A stretch of DNA of 64,000 bases, from assembly GCA_027451745.1 (NCBI GenBank), contig DAIDIP010000019.1, positions 1 to 64,000 of the forward strand. The letters are read 5' to 3'. The stretch is from Candidatus Melainabacteria bacterium. GTDB lineage: Bacteria > Cyanobacteriota > Vampirovibrionia > Obscuribacterales > Obscuribacteraceae. A model generated the notes under the pieces. It saw only the letters and a list, made by a program, of their open reading frames with translations, did no database searches and was not told the DNA's origin. The first letter of the stretch is position 1. Each line of letters begins with the position of its first letter. Position numbers and translations under genes: made by a program. Shown here piece by piece: positions 13,619-22,539 of the stretch.

Positions 13619-16099
13619 ATGTTACTCCACAAGCTAATGCACATCGATCAATCTTACAAACTGCAAAAACGCAGATTTATTATAGTCATTGCCAAATCCC
13701 TACTTATAATCGCAGTAATGGCATCTGTCTGCGTGATGCTTAGCTGGATTACAAGAACGCCCGCATTAATGGGACCAATAGTATTTGGTACCACCCAAAA
13801 ATTCAACACTGCCTTGTGCATTTTTCTTCTGGCTATCTCCAATCTCTTGCTCACTGACAACAAGCACAGATATGCCAAAACCATTTCATACATACTAGCA
13901 ACAATATCGTTTTGTTTTGTCTCCCTTACGTTAATCCAATACCTCTTCGGTCTTAATCTCGGTATAGATGAATTATTCGCAAAAGATTATTTAGCTAGCG
14001 CTGTTGATCTGCCCCCTGGACGGCCAGGACCTAATACGGCTGCAGTAATCTTACTAGCAGCACTTGGTGCAATGATTACCTCAGATGCCATAGCGGTATT
14101 GCTATCCGCATTAGCCGGTTGGCTGTCAATTTTATCCCTGGCTGGATACGCTTACGGCTTTCCATATTTGTATGTGTTAGCTAATTTTACGCAAATGGCT
14201 CTCAGTTCAGCCATTTCGCTTTTAGTTTTAAGCACCGGGATAATTTTAGTTCGCTCGTCCACTGGTCCAATCGCAATCATTCATAGTGACGGACCAGGCG
14301 GCAAAGTTGCAAGATTCCTTCTACCTCTTGCTGTAGTTTTTCCCTTTGTCGGTTTATTCGGCGACTTCGGACATAGCACAACCAGTGATTTATTAGTTCT
14401 CGTAGTCCTGCTTTCAGTAATTTTTCCTCTTATAATTTTATATTTGACCAATAAAATCGAGACAGAATGGCAAAGAAGGTTTGCCTCCTTTAAAGCAACC
14501 AAATTACTATCTGAATCTGCAAATCTAGAAGAGGCAGTGCCAAAACTGCTACAAATAGTTTGCGAATCCATCAATTGGTCCGCAGGTGAATTGTGGCTTT
14601 TGGATCAAAGCACCCAAAAATTACATTGTGTCAAGACTTGGACCAAACCAGAAAAAGAGCTGACGTCCTTTGCTCATCGAACAAATTATTTCACGTTTAA
14701 AATGGGTGAGGGCTTACCAGGACGAATTTGGAAAGAAAAGAAAAGCATATGGATTAATGACGTACTTGCTGACAAAGAGTTCTTAAGAAAATCAATAGCC
14801 TGTCAGGCTAGTTTACATTCAGCATTCGGCTTCCCAGTTATTAACCAAGGCGAAATTTTTGGCGTAATGATATTTTTTTCTCACCAGATAATGGGTCCTC
14901 AATCAGACATTTTAGACCTGTTTGCCAACACCGGTACACAGTTAGGCCAATTTATCAGAGAGAAGGAAACAACAACCAGCCTACAAGAACAAGCCGAATT
15001 ACTAAATCTCACACACGATACCATTATGGTGCGCGACTTGGATGGCACCATCCGTTATTGGAATCGTGGGGCAAGAGAAATGTATGGTTATACTTCTGAT
15101 GAAGCATTAGGAAAAAAATCACACAATGTTCTGCAAACTGAATCTCCTCTTTCGCTTGGCGAAATCGAGAATACCATATTAACTAAAAAACGCTGGGAAG
15201 GTGAACTAATACACCGCTCCAAGGATGGTAGACGAATAATAGTCGCAAGCCGTCAAGCTCTAAAGACTAATAAATTTGGCGAGCCAGTTGGCGTACTAGA
15301 AATCAACAACGAAATAACTGAATATAAACATGCTCAAGAACGTTTGCTATTACTTACTGAGGAGCTAAAAAAGTCGAATACAGAATTGGCTCAATTTGCT
15401 ACTGTTGTTTCTCATGATTTACAAGAACCATTGAGAGGTATAGCCGGCTCTTTAGAGCTTATAGAAGAAATGTATAAAGACAAAATAAGCGAGAAGGGCA
15501 ACATCCTGATTGCGCACGCTGTAGAGAGTGCAAATCACATGCACTCTCTAATAACTGATGTCCTTTCTCTTTCCCGTATTAGTTCCAAAAAGGAGATATC
15601 ACAATTGACAGATTTGTCAGATACCGTTCAACGAGCAGTAAAAAATTTAGACGCAGCAATTAAAGAAAGTCAGGCCAAAATTACTTGGAATAAATTACCC
15701 ACGATTTTCGTAGACAGGACTCAATTTCTTCAACTGTTCCAAAATCTAATAAGCAATGCGATTAAATTCCGTAGCAATATGCCGCCAGAAATTCACATAA
15801 CAGTCAAACAACAAAATAGCGAATGGCTTTTTGAAATTAGAGATAACGGAATAGGTTTCAATCAAGAATATAGCCAAAGAATCTTTTTGCCTTTCAAGCG
15901 ATTACACTCTCGAGATAAGTTTAAAGGTACCGGCATTGGATTAGCCATTTGCAAACGTATTGTAGAAAAACACAGAGGCAGAATCTGGGTAGAATCTAGT
16001 GTAGGATCTGGCTCATCATTTTATTTCACTATTCCAGTACAACCAAATAATCAACAAGAGGAGACAATTTATGCCAGACCGCAAACTTGCGCCCGTTGA
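13619..16099 (+). CDS. Membrane sensor histidine kinase with GAF and PAS domains
   Basis: About 826 residues. Residues 20-280 hold seven or eight membrane helices, a MASE-like sensor region. A GAF domain (about 295-450, ending in SAFGFPV...GVMIFFS) is followed by a PAS domain (about 455-570, GTIRYWNRGAREMYGYTSDE). The kinase core has H599 in VSHDLQEPLR and ATP-binding motifs NLISNAIKF, DNGIGF and GTGIGLAICK. HDLQEPLR is typical of cyanobacterial phytochrome-type kinases, but no chromophore-binding cysteine is apparent in the GAF. The start is ATG 13619; a TTG at 13613 is possible. It overlaps the regulator gene. Confidence 0.93.
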   Translation: MLLHKLMHIDQSYKLQKRRFIIVIAKSLLIIAVMASVCVMLSWITRTPALMGPIVFGTTQKFNTALCIFLLAISNLLLTDNKHRYAKTISYILATISFCFVSLTLIQYLFGLNLGIDELFAKDYLASAVDLPPGRPGPNTAAVILLAALGAMITSDAIAVLLSALAGWLSILSLAGYAYGFPYLYVLANFTQMALSSAISLLVLSTGIILVRSSTGPIAIIHSDGPGGKVARFLLPLAVVFPFVGLFGDFGHSTTSDLLVLVVLLSVIFPLIILYLTNKIETEWQRRFASFKATKLLSESANLEEAVPKLLQIVCESINWSAGELWLLDQSTQKLHCVKTWTKPEKELTSFAHRTNYFTFKMGEGLPGRIWKEKKSIWINDVLADKEFLRKSIACQASLHSAFGFPVINQGEIFGVMIFFSHQIMGPQSDILDLFANTGTQLGQFIREKETTTSLQEQAELLNLTHDTIMVRDLDGTIRYWNRGAREMYGYTSDEALGKKSHNVLQTESPLSLGEIENTILTKKRWEGELIHRSKDGRRIIVASRQALKTNKFGEPVGVLEINNEITEYKHAQERLLLLTEELKKSNTELAQFATVVSHDLQEPLRGIAGSLELIEEMYKDKISEKGNILIAHAVESANHMHSLITDVLSLSRISSKKEISQLTDLSDTVQRAVKNLDAAIKESQAKITWNKLPTIFVDRTQFLQLFQNLISNAIKFRSNMPPEIHITVKQQNSEWLFEIRDNGIGFNQEYSQRIFLPFKRLHSRDKFKGTGIGLAICKRIVEKHRGRIWVESSVGSGSSFYFTIPVQPNNQQEETIYARPQTCAR

Positions 16100-16514
16100 A
16101 ATACTCTTAGTAGAAGATAGCCCTACCGATACAATGTTGATTGAGCAAGCGTTATCGTCTGTTGATTTTGCTCACAATCTAAACATAGTCAGTAACGCCG
16201 AAGATGCTCTTTCATTCATCTATCAGCAAAATCATTATCGAGATGCGCCACGTCCGCATCTAATTTTATTAGACATAAATTTGCCAGTTCGCAATGGTTT
16301 CGAAGTTCTTTCGGAAATAAAGACTAATCCAACAACTTCGGACATACCAATAATTGTTCTGTCCAGTTCAAATCAGGAGTCCGATATAAATAAAGCGTAT
16401 TCTTGTTACGCCAATTCGTACATAATAAAGCCCATACAATTCTCGAAATTCAAAGAAATAATAGCCACTCTTAAAGTTTACTGGTTAAATACGGCCAGCC
16501 TACCCACTATTTAA
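16071..16514 (+). CDS. Rcp1-like single-domain response regulator
   Basis: A 147-residue receiver without an output domain. Acidic pocket VEDSPTD, phosphoacceptor D68 in LILLDINLP, and the conserved Lys in SYIIKPIQF are all present. The sequence type (HYRDAPRPHLILLDINLPVR) is that of Rcp1, the partner of cyanobacterial phytochrome Cph1. It overlaps the kinase gene by 29 bases, so it is almost certainly the cognate phosphoacceptor. The signal presumably leaves by protein-protein contact or a phosphorelay. Confidence 0.92.
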   Translation: MPDRKLAPVEILLVEDSPTDTMLIEQALSSVDFAHNLNIVSNAEDALSFIYQQNHYRDAPRPHLILLDINLPVRNGFEVLSEIKTNPTTSDIPIIVLSSSNQESDINKAYSCYANSYIIKPIQFSKFKEIIATLKVYWLNTASLPTI

Positions 16515-16559
16515 CTATATCTTACCGAACCATTTATTATCAAAACAATAGGTACTATT

Positions 16560-17258
16560 ATGCTACAAGAAACAACTCACAATCACAACTTGAAGACTAT
16601 CAATATTTTGCTAGTAGACGATAATTCGACCGACCTGTTGTTAACACAATCGCACATCGAAAAAATTCACAACACCACAATCACTACAGCGGAGTCAATT
16701 TCAACCACTGAAACACTGCTAAAGGAACAGGCATTTGACGCAATCTTATTAGATCTGTGCCTTCCTGATGCCATTGGACTTGAAGGTCTAATAAAGTTGC
16801 GCCGCCTGGTTCCAGAAATGCCCATCGTTGTGCTAACCGGTGTAAATGATGAAGAGCTCGGTATTATGGCGCTGCAACGAGGGGCGCAAGATTATCTAAT
16901 TAAAGGTAAAGAGAACGCCCGGATAGCGCAAGCAGTACAATTTGCTATTGAACGCAAACGTGCAAACCCTGTGTTGCAATCTCCAGATCAGCCAAAAACT
17001 ATAAATGAAAAACCTCTCTACTACACCCCAGACAAAACTTTCTCCGCCCAAAGTTTGCCAGTAGACAATATTCTTACAGAAAGAGAATTACAAGTAATGA
17101 AGCTTGTAGGAAAAGGTTATAACAATAAAGAAATCGCCGATGTCCTTGTGGTTTCGATTGCCACTGTCAAAACACATGTGAGCAATATATTACAGAAACT
17201 AAGGGTTTCAGACCGCACAAAAGCAGTAGTAGAGGCATTCAAAATAGGCTTGATCTAA
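16560..17258 (+). CDS. NarL/LuxR-type response regulator
   Basis: Two-domain DNA-binding regulator of 232 residues. The receiver (about 13-130) has VDDNSTD, phosphoacceptor D65 in AILLDLCLP, and a Lys in DYLIKGKE. A linker leads to a LuxR helix-turn-helix at about 167-230 (LTERELQVMKLVGKGYNNKE, TVKTHVSNIL). It begins 45 bases after the Rcp1-like gene on the same strand, so it is probably part of the same signalling unit and its transcriptional output. Confidence 0.92.
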   Translation: MLQETTHNHNLKTINILLVDDNSTDLLLTQSHIEKIHNTTITTAESISTTETLLKEQAFDAILLDLCLPDAIGLEGLIKLRRLVPEMPIVVLTGVNDEELGIMALQRGAQDYLIKGKENARIAQAVQFAIERKRANPVLQSPDQPKTINEKPLYYTPDKTFSAQSLPVDNILTERELQVMKLVGKGYNNKEIADVLVVSIATVKTHVSNILQKLRVSDRTKAVVEAFKIGLI

Positions 17259-17492
17259 ATTAGAGATCGCTTCCATCTAGAGAATGAATCTGCATAAATT
17301 ATCTAGACTTTACTCCCTCCGATGGAGGTTATCTACGTAATATCCTATTACTCTGAAATCAGCATCCATAGATCCCAACCCAAGCTTTAAGGTGGTCACA
17401 ACCTGCTTAAAAATAGTATCCCTCAAACAATAATTTTATGAACCCTCCCGCTCTGATATCCCCCCTAATCCAGCCAGAGAGAAATATAAAAT

Positions 17493-18116
17493 ATGAGAAG
17501 CACTGATATATCAATCAACACAACCCTAGAACAAATCGCAGTCAAAGCCCGTTCTTTAGAAGATCGGCGTAGAGAAGAGTCTCTAAAGCCCAGACAGTGT
17601 CTAGATTCTGCACCAAATCCATTTATCATTGAGCGTGGATTAGAGCTAATTACAACTGTACAGCGCAAAATTATGTTCACAGTGCTATTGTCCTACACTA
17701 GCAAATTACAAAGAACATTATTGTGCTTCGCAAACAATCCGCAAACACCTGCTGAAGTACTGAACTATATGTCAGAAAATTGCGCTAGCGTGGTAGCTAA
17801 GGCAATAGCACTAAATAGAAATACAGTTGCCCACACCCTATGTCGCCTAGCAAAACATACTGATCCTGAAGTTAGAGCAGCAGTTTCTGAAAACTCCCAT
17901 ACTCCCCTAACCACAATAGTTGATCTATGCAAGGATGACAACGTTGAGGTTCGGTACTCTATTGCAGAAAATCCTTTATTGCCGAGTCCAATCATTAGTT
18001 TACTAATCAATGATGAAAACCCGTACGTTTCTTGCCGTGCATCAAAAACACTTTCCCGACTAGAGCGCGAACAACAATTAATCTCAAATGCTAGGACAAA
18101 GTCACTCAAGTCTTAG
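17493..18116 (+). CDS. LRV/HEAT-type helical repeat protein
   Basis: A 207-residue protein. From about residue 75 come repeats of some 22-25 residues with the pattern A-x-N-x-x-T-P-x-x-x-L-x-x-L: CFANNPQTPAEVL, ALNRNTVAHTLCRLA, VSENSHTPLTTIVDL, IAENPLLPSPIISLL. This is the leucine-rich-repeat-variant (LRV) style. The N-terminal 70 residues are polar with no repeats. It is a likely protein-binding scaffold; no specific role can be assigned. The 234 bases before it hold only a short hairpin, CCTCC-GAT-GGAGG at 17316-17328. Confidence 0.7.
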   Translation: MRSTDISINTTLEQIAVKARSLEDRRREESLKPRQCLDSAPNPFIIERGLELITTVQRKIMFTVLLSYTSKLQRTLLCFANNPQTPAEVLNYMSENCASVVAKAIALNRNTVAHTLCRLAKHTDPEVRAAVSENSHTPLTTIVDLCKDDNVEVRYSIAENPLLPSPIISLLINDENPYVSCRASKTLSRLEREQQLISNARTKSLKS

Positions 18117-18236
18117 CAAATATTCTGGTATGCGCAGCCGTAAAAAAGCTCTTTACCAAAACTATTGATAGTATAGACAACAGGTGTCTAAAGATCGTAA
18201 CTTATATACTAATCATAGTTTTGTGAGGTACAGTCC

Positions 18237-18527
18237 ATGCTTACCCATATCGTTCTATTTCACTTCTATCCAGAAATCAGTGAAAACAAAATCAATGACC
18301 TGATGAAAGACATACGCAATATGAAAGGTAAGATTGAATCTATTGTTGATTTAAATTGCGGCAAAAATTTTACTGATAGTGCCGATCAATATAGTCACGC
18401 CTTAGTAGTGACATTTAAAGACCGATCCGGCTTGGAAGTCTACAGCCCCCATCCGATTCATCAACCAATCATCAATAAAGTACAAGAGATGGCCGATAGA
18501 GTGGAGCGCATCGATTATGAGTTCTAG
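18237..18527 (+). CDS. Dabb-domain (stress-responsive alpha/beta-barrel) protein
   Basis: A 96-residue dimeric ferredoxin-like barrel. The opening MLTHIVLFHF, the central DLNCGKNFTDSADQYSHALV and the closing SPHPIHQPIINKVQ match the Dabb family closely, including the conserved His near the N-terminus. Some members are stress-induced; others act as cyclases or heme-like monooxygenases, so the reaction is unknown. Single gene. Confidence 0.88.
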   Translation: MLTHIVLFHFYPEISENKINDLMKDIRNMKGKIESIVDLNCGKNFTDSADQYSHALVVTFKDRSGLEVYSPHPIHQPIINKVQEMADRVERIDYEF

Positions 18528-18561
18528 ATCACTGTTTTGGCAAAATGAAATAAAGTTTTAG

Positions 18562-18590
18562 TTGACAAGCAAGTTCTTTAATGAATAATA
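18562..18590 (+). promoter_or_regulatory. Strong promoter ahead of a short transcript
   Basis: TTGACA (18562-18567), 17-base spacer, ATAATA (18585-18590). Transcription should begin near 18597, directly at the ATG of a 26-codon frame, and meet a strong hairpin after about 150 bases. Confidence 0.6.
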
Positions 18591-18595
18591 GAAAC

Positions 18596-18676
18596 ATGAG
18601 TATAAGTAAATACACCCAACCATTCATTGTCACTGAGAACAATCTCTCGGTCGATTCTATTTGGTTACGGGCGTAA
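18596..18676 (+). CDS. Possible 26-residue leaderless peptide
   Basis: ATG at 18596 opens a frame beginning MSISKYTQPFIVTENN and ending SIWLRA before TAA. The ATG coincides with the predicted transcription start, so it would be leaderless, like the higB message. The unit could instead be a small RNA, or a leader controlling the ABC exporter genes that follow the hairpin. The peptide has no recognised relatives. Confidence 0.35.
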   Translation: MSISKYTQPFIVTENNLSVDSIWLRA

Positions 18677-18706
18677 GTTTACTATCATAGTTAAAACTCA
18701 AAGCTA

Positions 18707-18746
18707 TTGAAAAGCTGCCCAACTACAAAGAAGGGCAGCTTTTCAA
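18707..18746 (+). terminator. Strong hairpin, intrinsic-terminator-like
   Basis: TTGAAAAGCTGCCC (18707-18720) pairs perfectly with GGGCAGCTTTTCAA (18733-18746), a 14-bp stem with a 12-base loop. The T run lies in the stem's 3' arm on either strand. It lies 47 bases before the ATG of the ABC ATPase gene, so it separates that operon from the short transcript upstream, or attenuates it. Confidence 0.7.
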
Positions 18747-18793
18747 TTAAGTATTTTATCGCTCGTATCCTGTTCACACAACGGAAAAATATC

Positions 18794-19771
18794 ATGGCAA
18801 TCAAAGTTGAAAACCTAACCAAACAATTCATCCTCAACAAAAGAGACGGCTGGCGCAGTATCAAAACGGAAGTATTGGCTGTAGATTCTATTAACTTCTC
18901 AGTTAATTCGGGACAATCTTTAGCTTTAATAGGTCCAAATGGAGCTGGCAAATCAACAACAATAAAAATGCTTACTGGCATTTTGCATCCATCTGCTGGA
19001 CAAGCAAAAGTCTTAGGATTAACACCCTGGCGTGAACGTACTCGCTTGGCATATCAGATCGGTGCGGTTTTTGGACAAAGATCACAATTATGGTACCACT
19101 TGCCGCCAGAAGATACTTTTGAATTATTGTCACGTATCTATAACTTAGATCGTAATCAATATAAAGAACAACGCAACTTGCTTATAGAACGTTTCGACTT
19201 AGGTCCGTTCTTAAAGACACCGGTGCGAAAATTGTCTTTAGGACAAAGAATGCGAGCCGAAATAGCGGCCAGTTTATTGCATAAACCACGTCTACTCTTT
19301 TTAGATGAACCAACCATAGGCGTAGACATTGTTGCGCGCCAAGAGTTGCGCGATTTAATCAGAGAATGGAATAAGCAAGACGGTGTCACTGTGCTGATTA
19401 CAAGCCATGACGCAGGCGACATTGAACATGTTGCTGATCGCGTTATAGTTATAAATCATGGGCACATTGTACTTGACGACAATTTGTCTAATATGCGCCA
19501 ACGTTATTTAAGCAGCAAAATCTTGTCTGCTCGCTTTCATGGCGAACACAAAACAGTTGATTTGCATGGCGCTAAAGTCCTGCAGTCAGCAAACTACTCA
19601 ATAGAGGTAGAGATAGATACAAGCGTAGTTACCACAGAAAAAGTAATTAAGCACATACTAGAATTAGGCACCATAGCCGATATCAGTATCGAGGATCCGC
19701 CTTTAGAGGAAATCATTGCCCACATTTATTCACAACCGGTTACGAATAATGATTCTAGTACTCATACATAA
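18794..19771 (+). CDS. ABC exporter ATP-binding subunit
   Basis: A 325-residue ATPase. Walker A GPNGAGKST, signature LSLGQRMRAE and Walker B LLFLDEPTIGVD are intact, and the switch His is in ITSHDAGDIE. About 80 extra C-terminal residues are usual for the COG4586 class, whose genes sit with two ABC-2 permeases exactly as here. The start at 18794 (MAIKVENL) matches the family; upstream in-frame sequence is the terminator hairpin. The substrate is unknown; relatives are poorly characterised exporters. Confidence 0.92.
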   Translation: MAIKVENLTKQFILNKRDGWRSIKTEVLAVDSINFSVNSGQSLALIGPNGAGKSTTIKMLTGILHPSAGQAKVLGLTPWRERTRLAYQIGAVFGQRSQLWYHLPPEDTFELLSRIYNLDRNQYKEQRNLLIERFDLGPFLKTPVRKLSLGQRMRAEIAASLLHKPRLLFLDEPTIGVDIVARQELRDLIREWNKQDGVTVLITSHDAGDIEHVADRVIVINHGHIVLDDNLSNMRQRYLSSKILSARFHGEHKTVDLHGAKVLQSANYSIEVEIDTSVVTTEKVIKHILELGTIADISIEDPPLEEIIAHIYSQPVTNNDSSTHT

Positions 19772-19786
19772 AATCACCCAACCCAT

Positions 19787-20596
19787 ATGAAATATTCACA
19801 CACTATCTTTAGAAAATATTTTGCCCTGGCATTTATATCAGCACGCTCAAACTTTGCCTATTTTGCTGAGGTACTAAGCCGACAATTATTTTTGGCTGTC
19901 ATTTTGTATATACTTTTGCGTCTCTGGCAGCAAACTTATTCACATTGTGGCTTGCAACAAATGGCCGGTTTATCATTGCCGCAAATGCTTTGGTATTTAA
20001 CAGCTACAGAAGCCATTATTCTTTCTAGTTCACCCATAAGTACAATAATGGACGAGGAAATAAGAAGTGGTTCTCTTGCTATGCAATTAATTAGACCCAC
20101 GCCTTACCCTCTCTATAGATTAGCTTTATATCTAGGAGAAAGAGCCCTAAGGCTTCTAGCTAATTTTTTTATTGGCTCGATTATATGCTTTGTTTTAGTC
20201 CGAGAAATACCTGTTTCTGTTGTAGGTATTTTGGCCTTGGCTATGGCATTGCCTTTAGCTATAATCTTGGATTTTCTTGGCAATTTCCTGGTAGGGCTAG
20301 CTGCTTTTTGGTTAGAGAATACCAGTGGCATCTTATTTATTTATTCCAGACTAACAATGGTATTGGGAGGTATGCTCATCCCGTTAGATTTATTGCCTGC
20401 CCCATATTCTAATCTAGCAAAATCATTACCATTTGCCAGCATGGTTTATGGTCCTGCTAGACAATTTGTCCATCCGTGTAATTTTGAATTGCTTCAATTT
20501 ATAGTCTTACAAATATCCTGGATATTCGTTTTTTCTATAATTGTCTGGCAAGTATACAGTCTGGCTCTTAAACGAGTGGCGAGCAATGGAGGTTAG
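19787..20596 (+). CDS. ABC-2 type permease (COG4587-like)
   Basis: A 269-residue inner-membrane protein with about six hydrophobic segments. It begins with a polar stretch and the helix FISARSNFAYFAEVLSRQLF, and contains EEIRSGSLAMQLIRPTPYP, a coupling-loop pattern of this permease family. It lies 15 bases after the ATPase gene and 5 bases before the second permease, so the three form one exporter. It presumably pairs with the next protein as a heterodimer. Confidence 0.88.
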   Translation: MKYSHTIFRKYFALAFISARSNFAYFAEVLSRQLFLAVILYILLRLWQQTYSHCGLQQMAGLSLPQMLWYLTATEAIILSSSPISTIMDEEIRSGSLAMQLIRPTPYPLYRLALYLGERALRLLANFFIGSIICFVLVREIPVSVVGILALAMALPLAIILDFLGNFLVGLAAFWLENTSGILFIYSRLTMVLGGMLIPLDLLPAPYSNLAKSLPFASMVYGPARQFVHPCNFELLQFIVLQISWIFVFSIIVWQVYSLALKRVASNGG

Positions 20597-20601
20597 ATAA
20601 T

Positions 20602-21402
20602 ATGTTTTTCGCCAAAATATTGAACTATATTCGTCTTGCTATTGCTTACGTAAGACTAAACTGGCTTAGTCATATCGAATATAGAAATGCATTCTATATT
20701 GAAGCAGCTGGAATGTTTTTGAACAATGTGATCTGGTTGGTTTTTTGGGTCTACTTTTTCAAAGCTTTCCCGACAGTACCAACATGGACTAGTTCTGATG
20801 TAATCACTTTGTGGGCGATTTCTGCTGCTGGCTGGGGCATTGCCTTTGTTATATTTGGCAATTGCCGTTTTTTAGCCAATATTATTTCTACCGGACAATT
20901 AGATGCCTGGATGCTCTACCCCCGTCATCTCTTATCCCATTTAATCTTAGGCAAAATGAAACCGAGCGCCTTCGGTGATATGGTATTTGGTTTTGCCATG
21001 TATCTATTTTTTGTGAGACCAGATTTTCCCCATTTAGCTCTTTTTTGCATCTTGACAGTATCAGTTGCCATTTTATTTACTGGTTTTAGCATAGTTGCCG
21101 GGAGCTTATCTTTTTTCCTTGGCAACGCTGAAAGCTTAGCCTTGCATTTGGAATTCGCTATGATCTGCTTTTGCACATACCCCGCCCCAATTTTCGAAGG
21201 ACGAATAAGATGGTTGCTCTACACAGTGCTACCGGCGCTATTTGTTTCTTATTATCCAATTGAGGCGCTAAGAAATCTTTCTATTGAGCAAGCTCTCTAT
21301 GCTTTTGCCGGCTCCTTGGCATTTGCATCAATAGCAGTCTATGTTTTTTATTTCGGTCTTAAGCGCTATGAATCGGGTAATCTGACTGTTATGCGCGGCT
21401 AG
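20602..21402 (+). CDS. ABC-2 type permease (COG3694-like)
   Basis: A 266-residue inner-membrane protein with about six helices. It has RLNWLSHIEYRNAFYIEAAG near the start and ISTGQLDAWMLYPRHL, equivalent to the coupling loop of the preceding permease, with CTYPAPIFEG later. Together with the two upstream genes it completes an ATPase plus heterodimeric permease exporter. No substrate-binding or regulatory gene is attached. Confidence 0.88.
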   Translation: MFFAKILNYIRLAIAYVRLNWLSHIEYRNAFYIEAAGMFLNNVIWLVFWVYFFKAFPTVPTWTSSDVITLWAISAAGWGIAFVIFGNCRFLANIISTGQLDAWMLYPRHLLSHLILGKMKPSAFGDMVFGFAMYLFFVRPDFPHLALFCILTVSVAILFTGFSIVAGSLSFFLGNAESLALHLEFAMICFCTYPAPIFEGRIRWLLYTVLPALFVSYYPIEALRNLSIEQALYAFAGSLAFASIAVYVFYFGLKRYESGNLTVMRG

Positions 21403-21519
21403 ATTAATAACTGCACTAATATTTAATTTGCATTACAATATGGCTGTTGCTTTAGTATGGATTACCCCGTATTCTCCAATTACAAAGCTACCCAGTCTAT
21501 AAGGGCGCAATAAGCAAGA

Positions 21520-22536
21520 ATGATTACTGTCACCGCCTATGATGCTGAAACAGCCTTTTGTCAGACCATTGAAGATCTGCACGAATTAGATGCAATTTTT
21601 GCTAAATGGCCAACTGTCTGGGTTCAAGTAAGAGAGCCAGAAAAACCTGAAGTGCTCAAATTAATCAGTGATGCATTCCGTATACATCACTTGGCGTTAG
21701 AAGATGTACTAACTATGCATCAAAGAGCAAAAATTGAACAATATGACGACACCTTTTTTATCATTGTCCACGAATTAGCCGTTGAAGATGACGATATATC
21801 AACTAAACAATTATGTCTTTTTCTAGGCAAAAATTATGTAATCACTTTTCAGTTTAAAGAACTAAATAGCCTAAACTATATCAGCGACAGACTGGGCAAT
21901 AATACTGGCGCAATTCGTACACATGGGGCTGACTATCTTGCTAGTGCTGTTTTAGATTCTGTTATAGATGCTTATTTCCCTGTTTTAGAAACTCTTGGCG
22001 AAAAACTAGAAGACCTAGAAGATGAAATTTTAGAAAATCCTTCTCGAGAAGTTATCAGTGAGATTCATCAAGCTAAGCGACAATTATTAACAGCTAGGCG
22101 TACTCTTTGGCCGATGCGCGAAGTAATAAATACGCTGCTGCGTGATGCCTCACACAGTTTAAGCAATGAGGTACGTTTACATCTGCGCGATTGCTACGAT
22201 CATACCGTTGAATTAATTGACTTAATAGAAACTTATCGTGAACTGGGCGCCGATCTTATGGATGTATATCTATCTAGCATTAGTAATCGTATGAATGAAG
22301 TAATGAAAGTGCTAACTATTATTGCCACAGTTTTTGCTCCGCCTACACTTATAGCTGCTATTTATGGCATGAACTTCAATAGCGCTATTTCACCATATAA
22401 TATGCCTGAAACAAATTGGTATTATGGTTATCCATTCATACTCGCGGTTATGCTGCTTGGCAGTATTTCTGTTTTAGCCTTTTTGTGGTGGAAAGGTTGG
22501 CTTGGTGTAATGGCTAGAAGATCGCCTAGAGAATAA
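21520..22536 (+). CDS. corA: CorA-family magnesium/cobalt transporter
   Basis: Homopentameric divalent-cation channel. A large acidic cytoplasmic domain (1-280) includes the long helix region with RIHHLALEDVLTMHQRAK. Two C-terminal membrane helices follow, with the filter motif YGMNF at the end of the first. The 338 residues match the family. The gene converges on the next with only three bases between stops. No magnesium-sensing leader was recognised in the 117 bases upstream. Confidence 0.93.
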   Translation: MITVTAYDAETAFCQTIEDLHELDAIFAKWPTVWVQVREPEKPEVLKLISDAFRIHHLALEDVLTMHQRAKIEQYDDTFFIIVHELAVEDDDISTKQLCLFLGKNYVITFQFKELNSLNYISDRLGNNTGAIRTHGADYLASAVLDSVIDAYFPVLETLGEKLEDLEDEILENPSREVISEIHQAKRQLLTARRTLWPMREVINTLLRDASHSLSNEVRLHLRDCYDHTVELIDLIETYRELGADLMDVYLSSISNRMNEVMKVLTIIATVFAPPTLIAAIYGMNFNSAISPYNMPETNWYYGYPFILAVMLLGSISVLAFLWWKGWLGVMARRSPRE

Positions 22537-22539
22537 TTT

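Noticed and set aside
17316-17328. Hairpin CCTCC-GAT-GGAGG as a terminator
   Set aside because: Short stem, tight loop and no T run; also 58 bases past the regulator gene.
21403-21519. Magnesium riboswitch before corA
   Set aside because: The 117-base leader is short and no M-box or ykoK-like pairing could be drawn.
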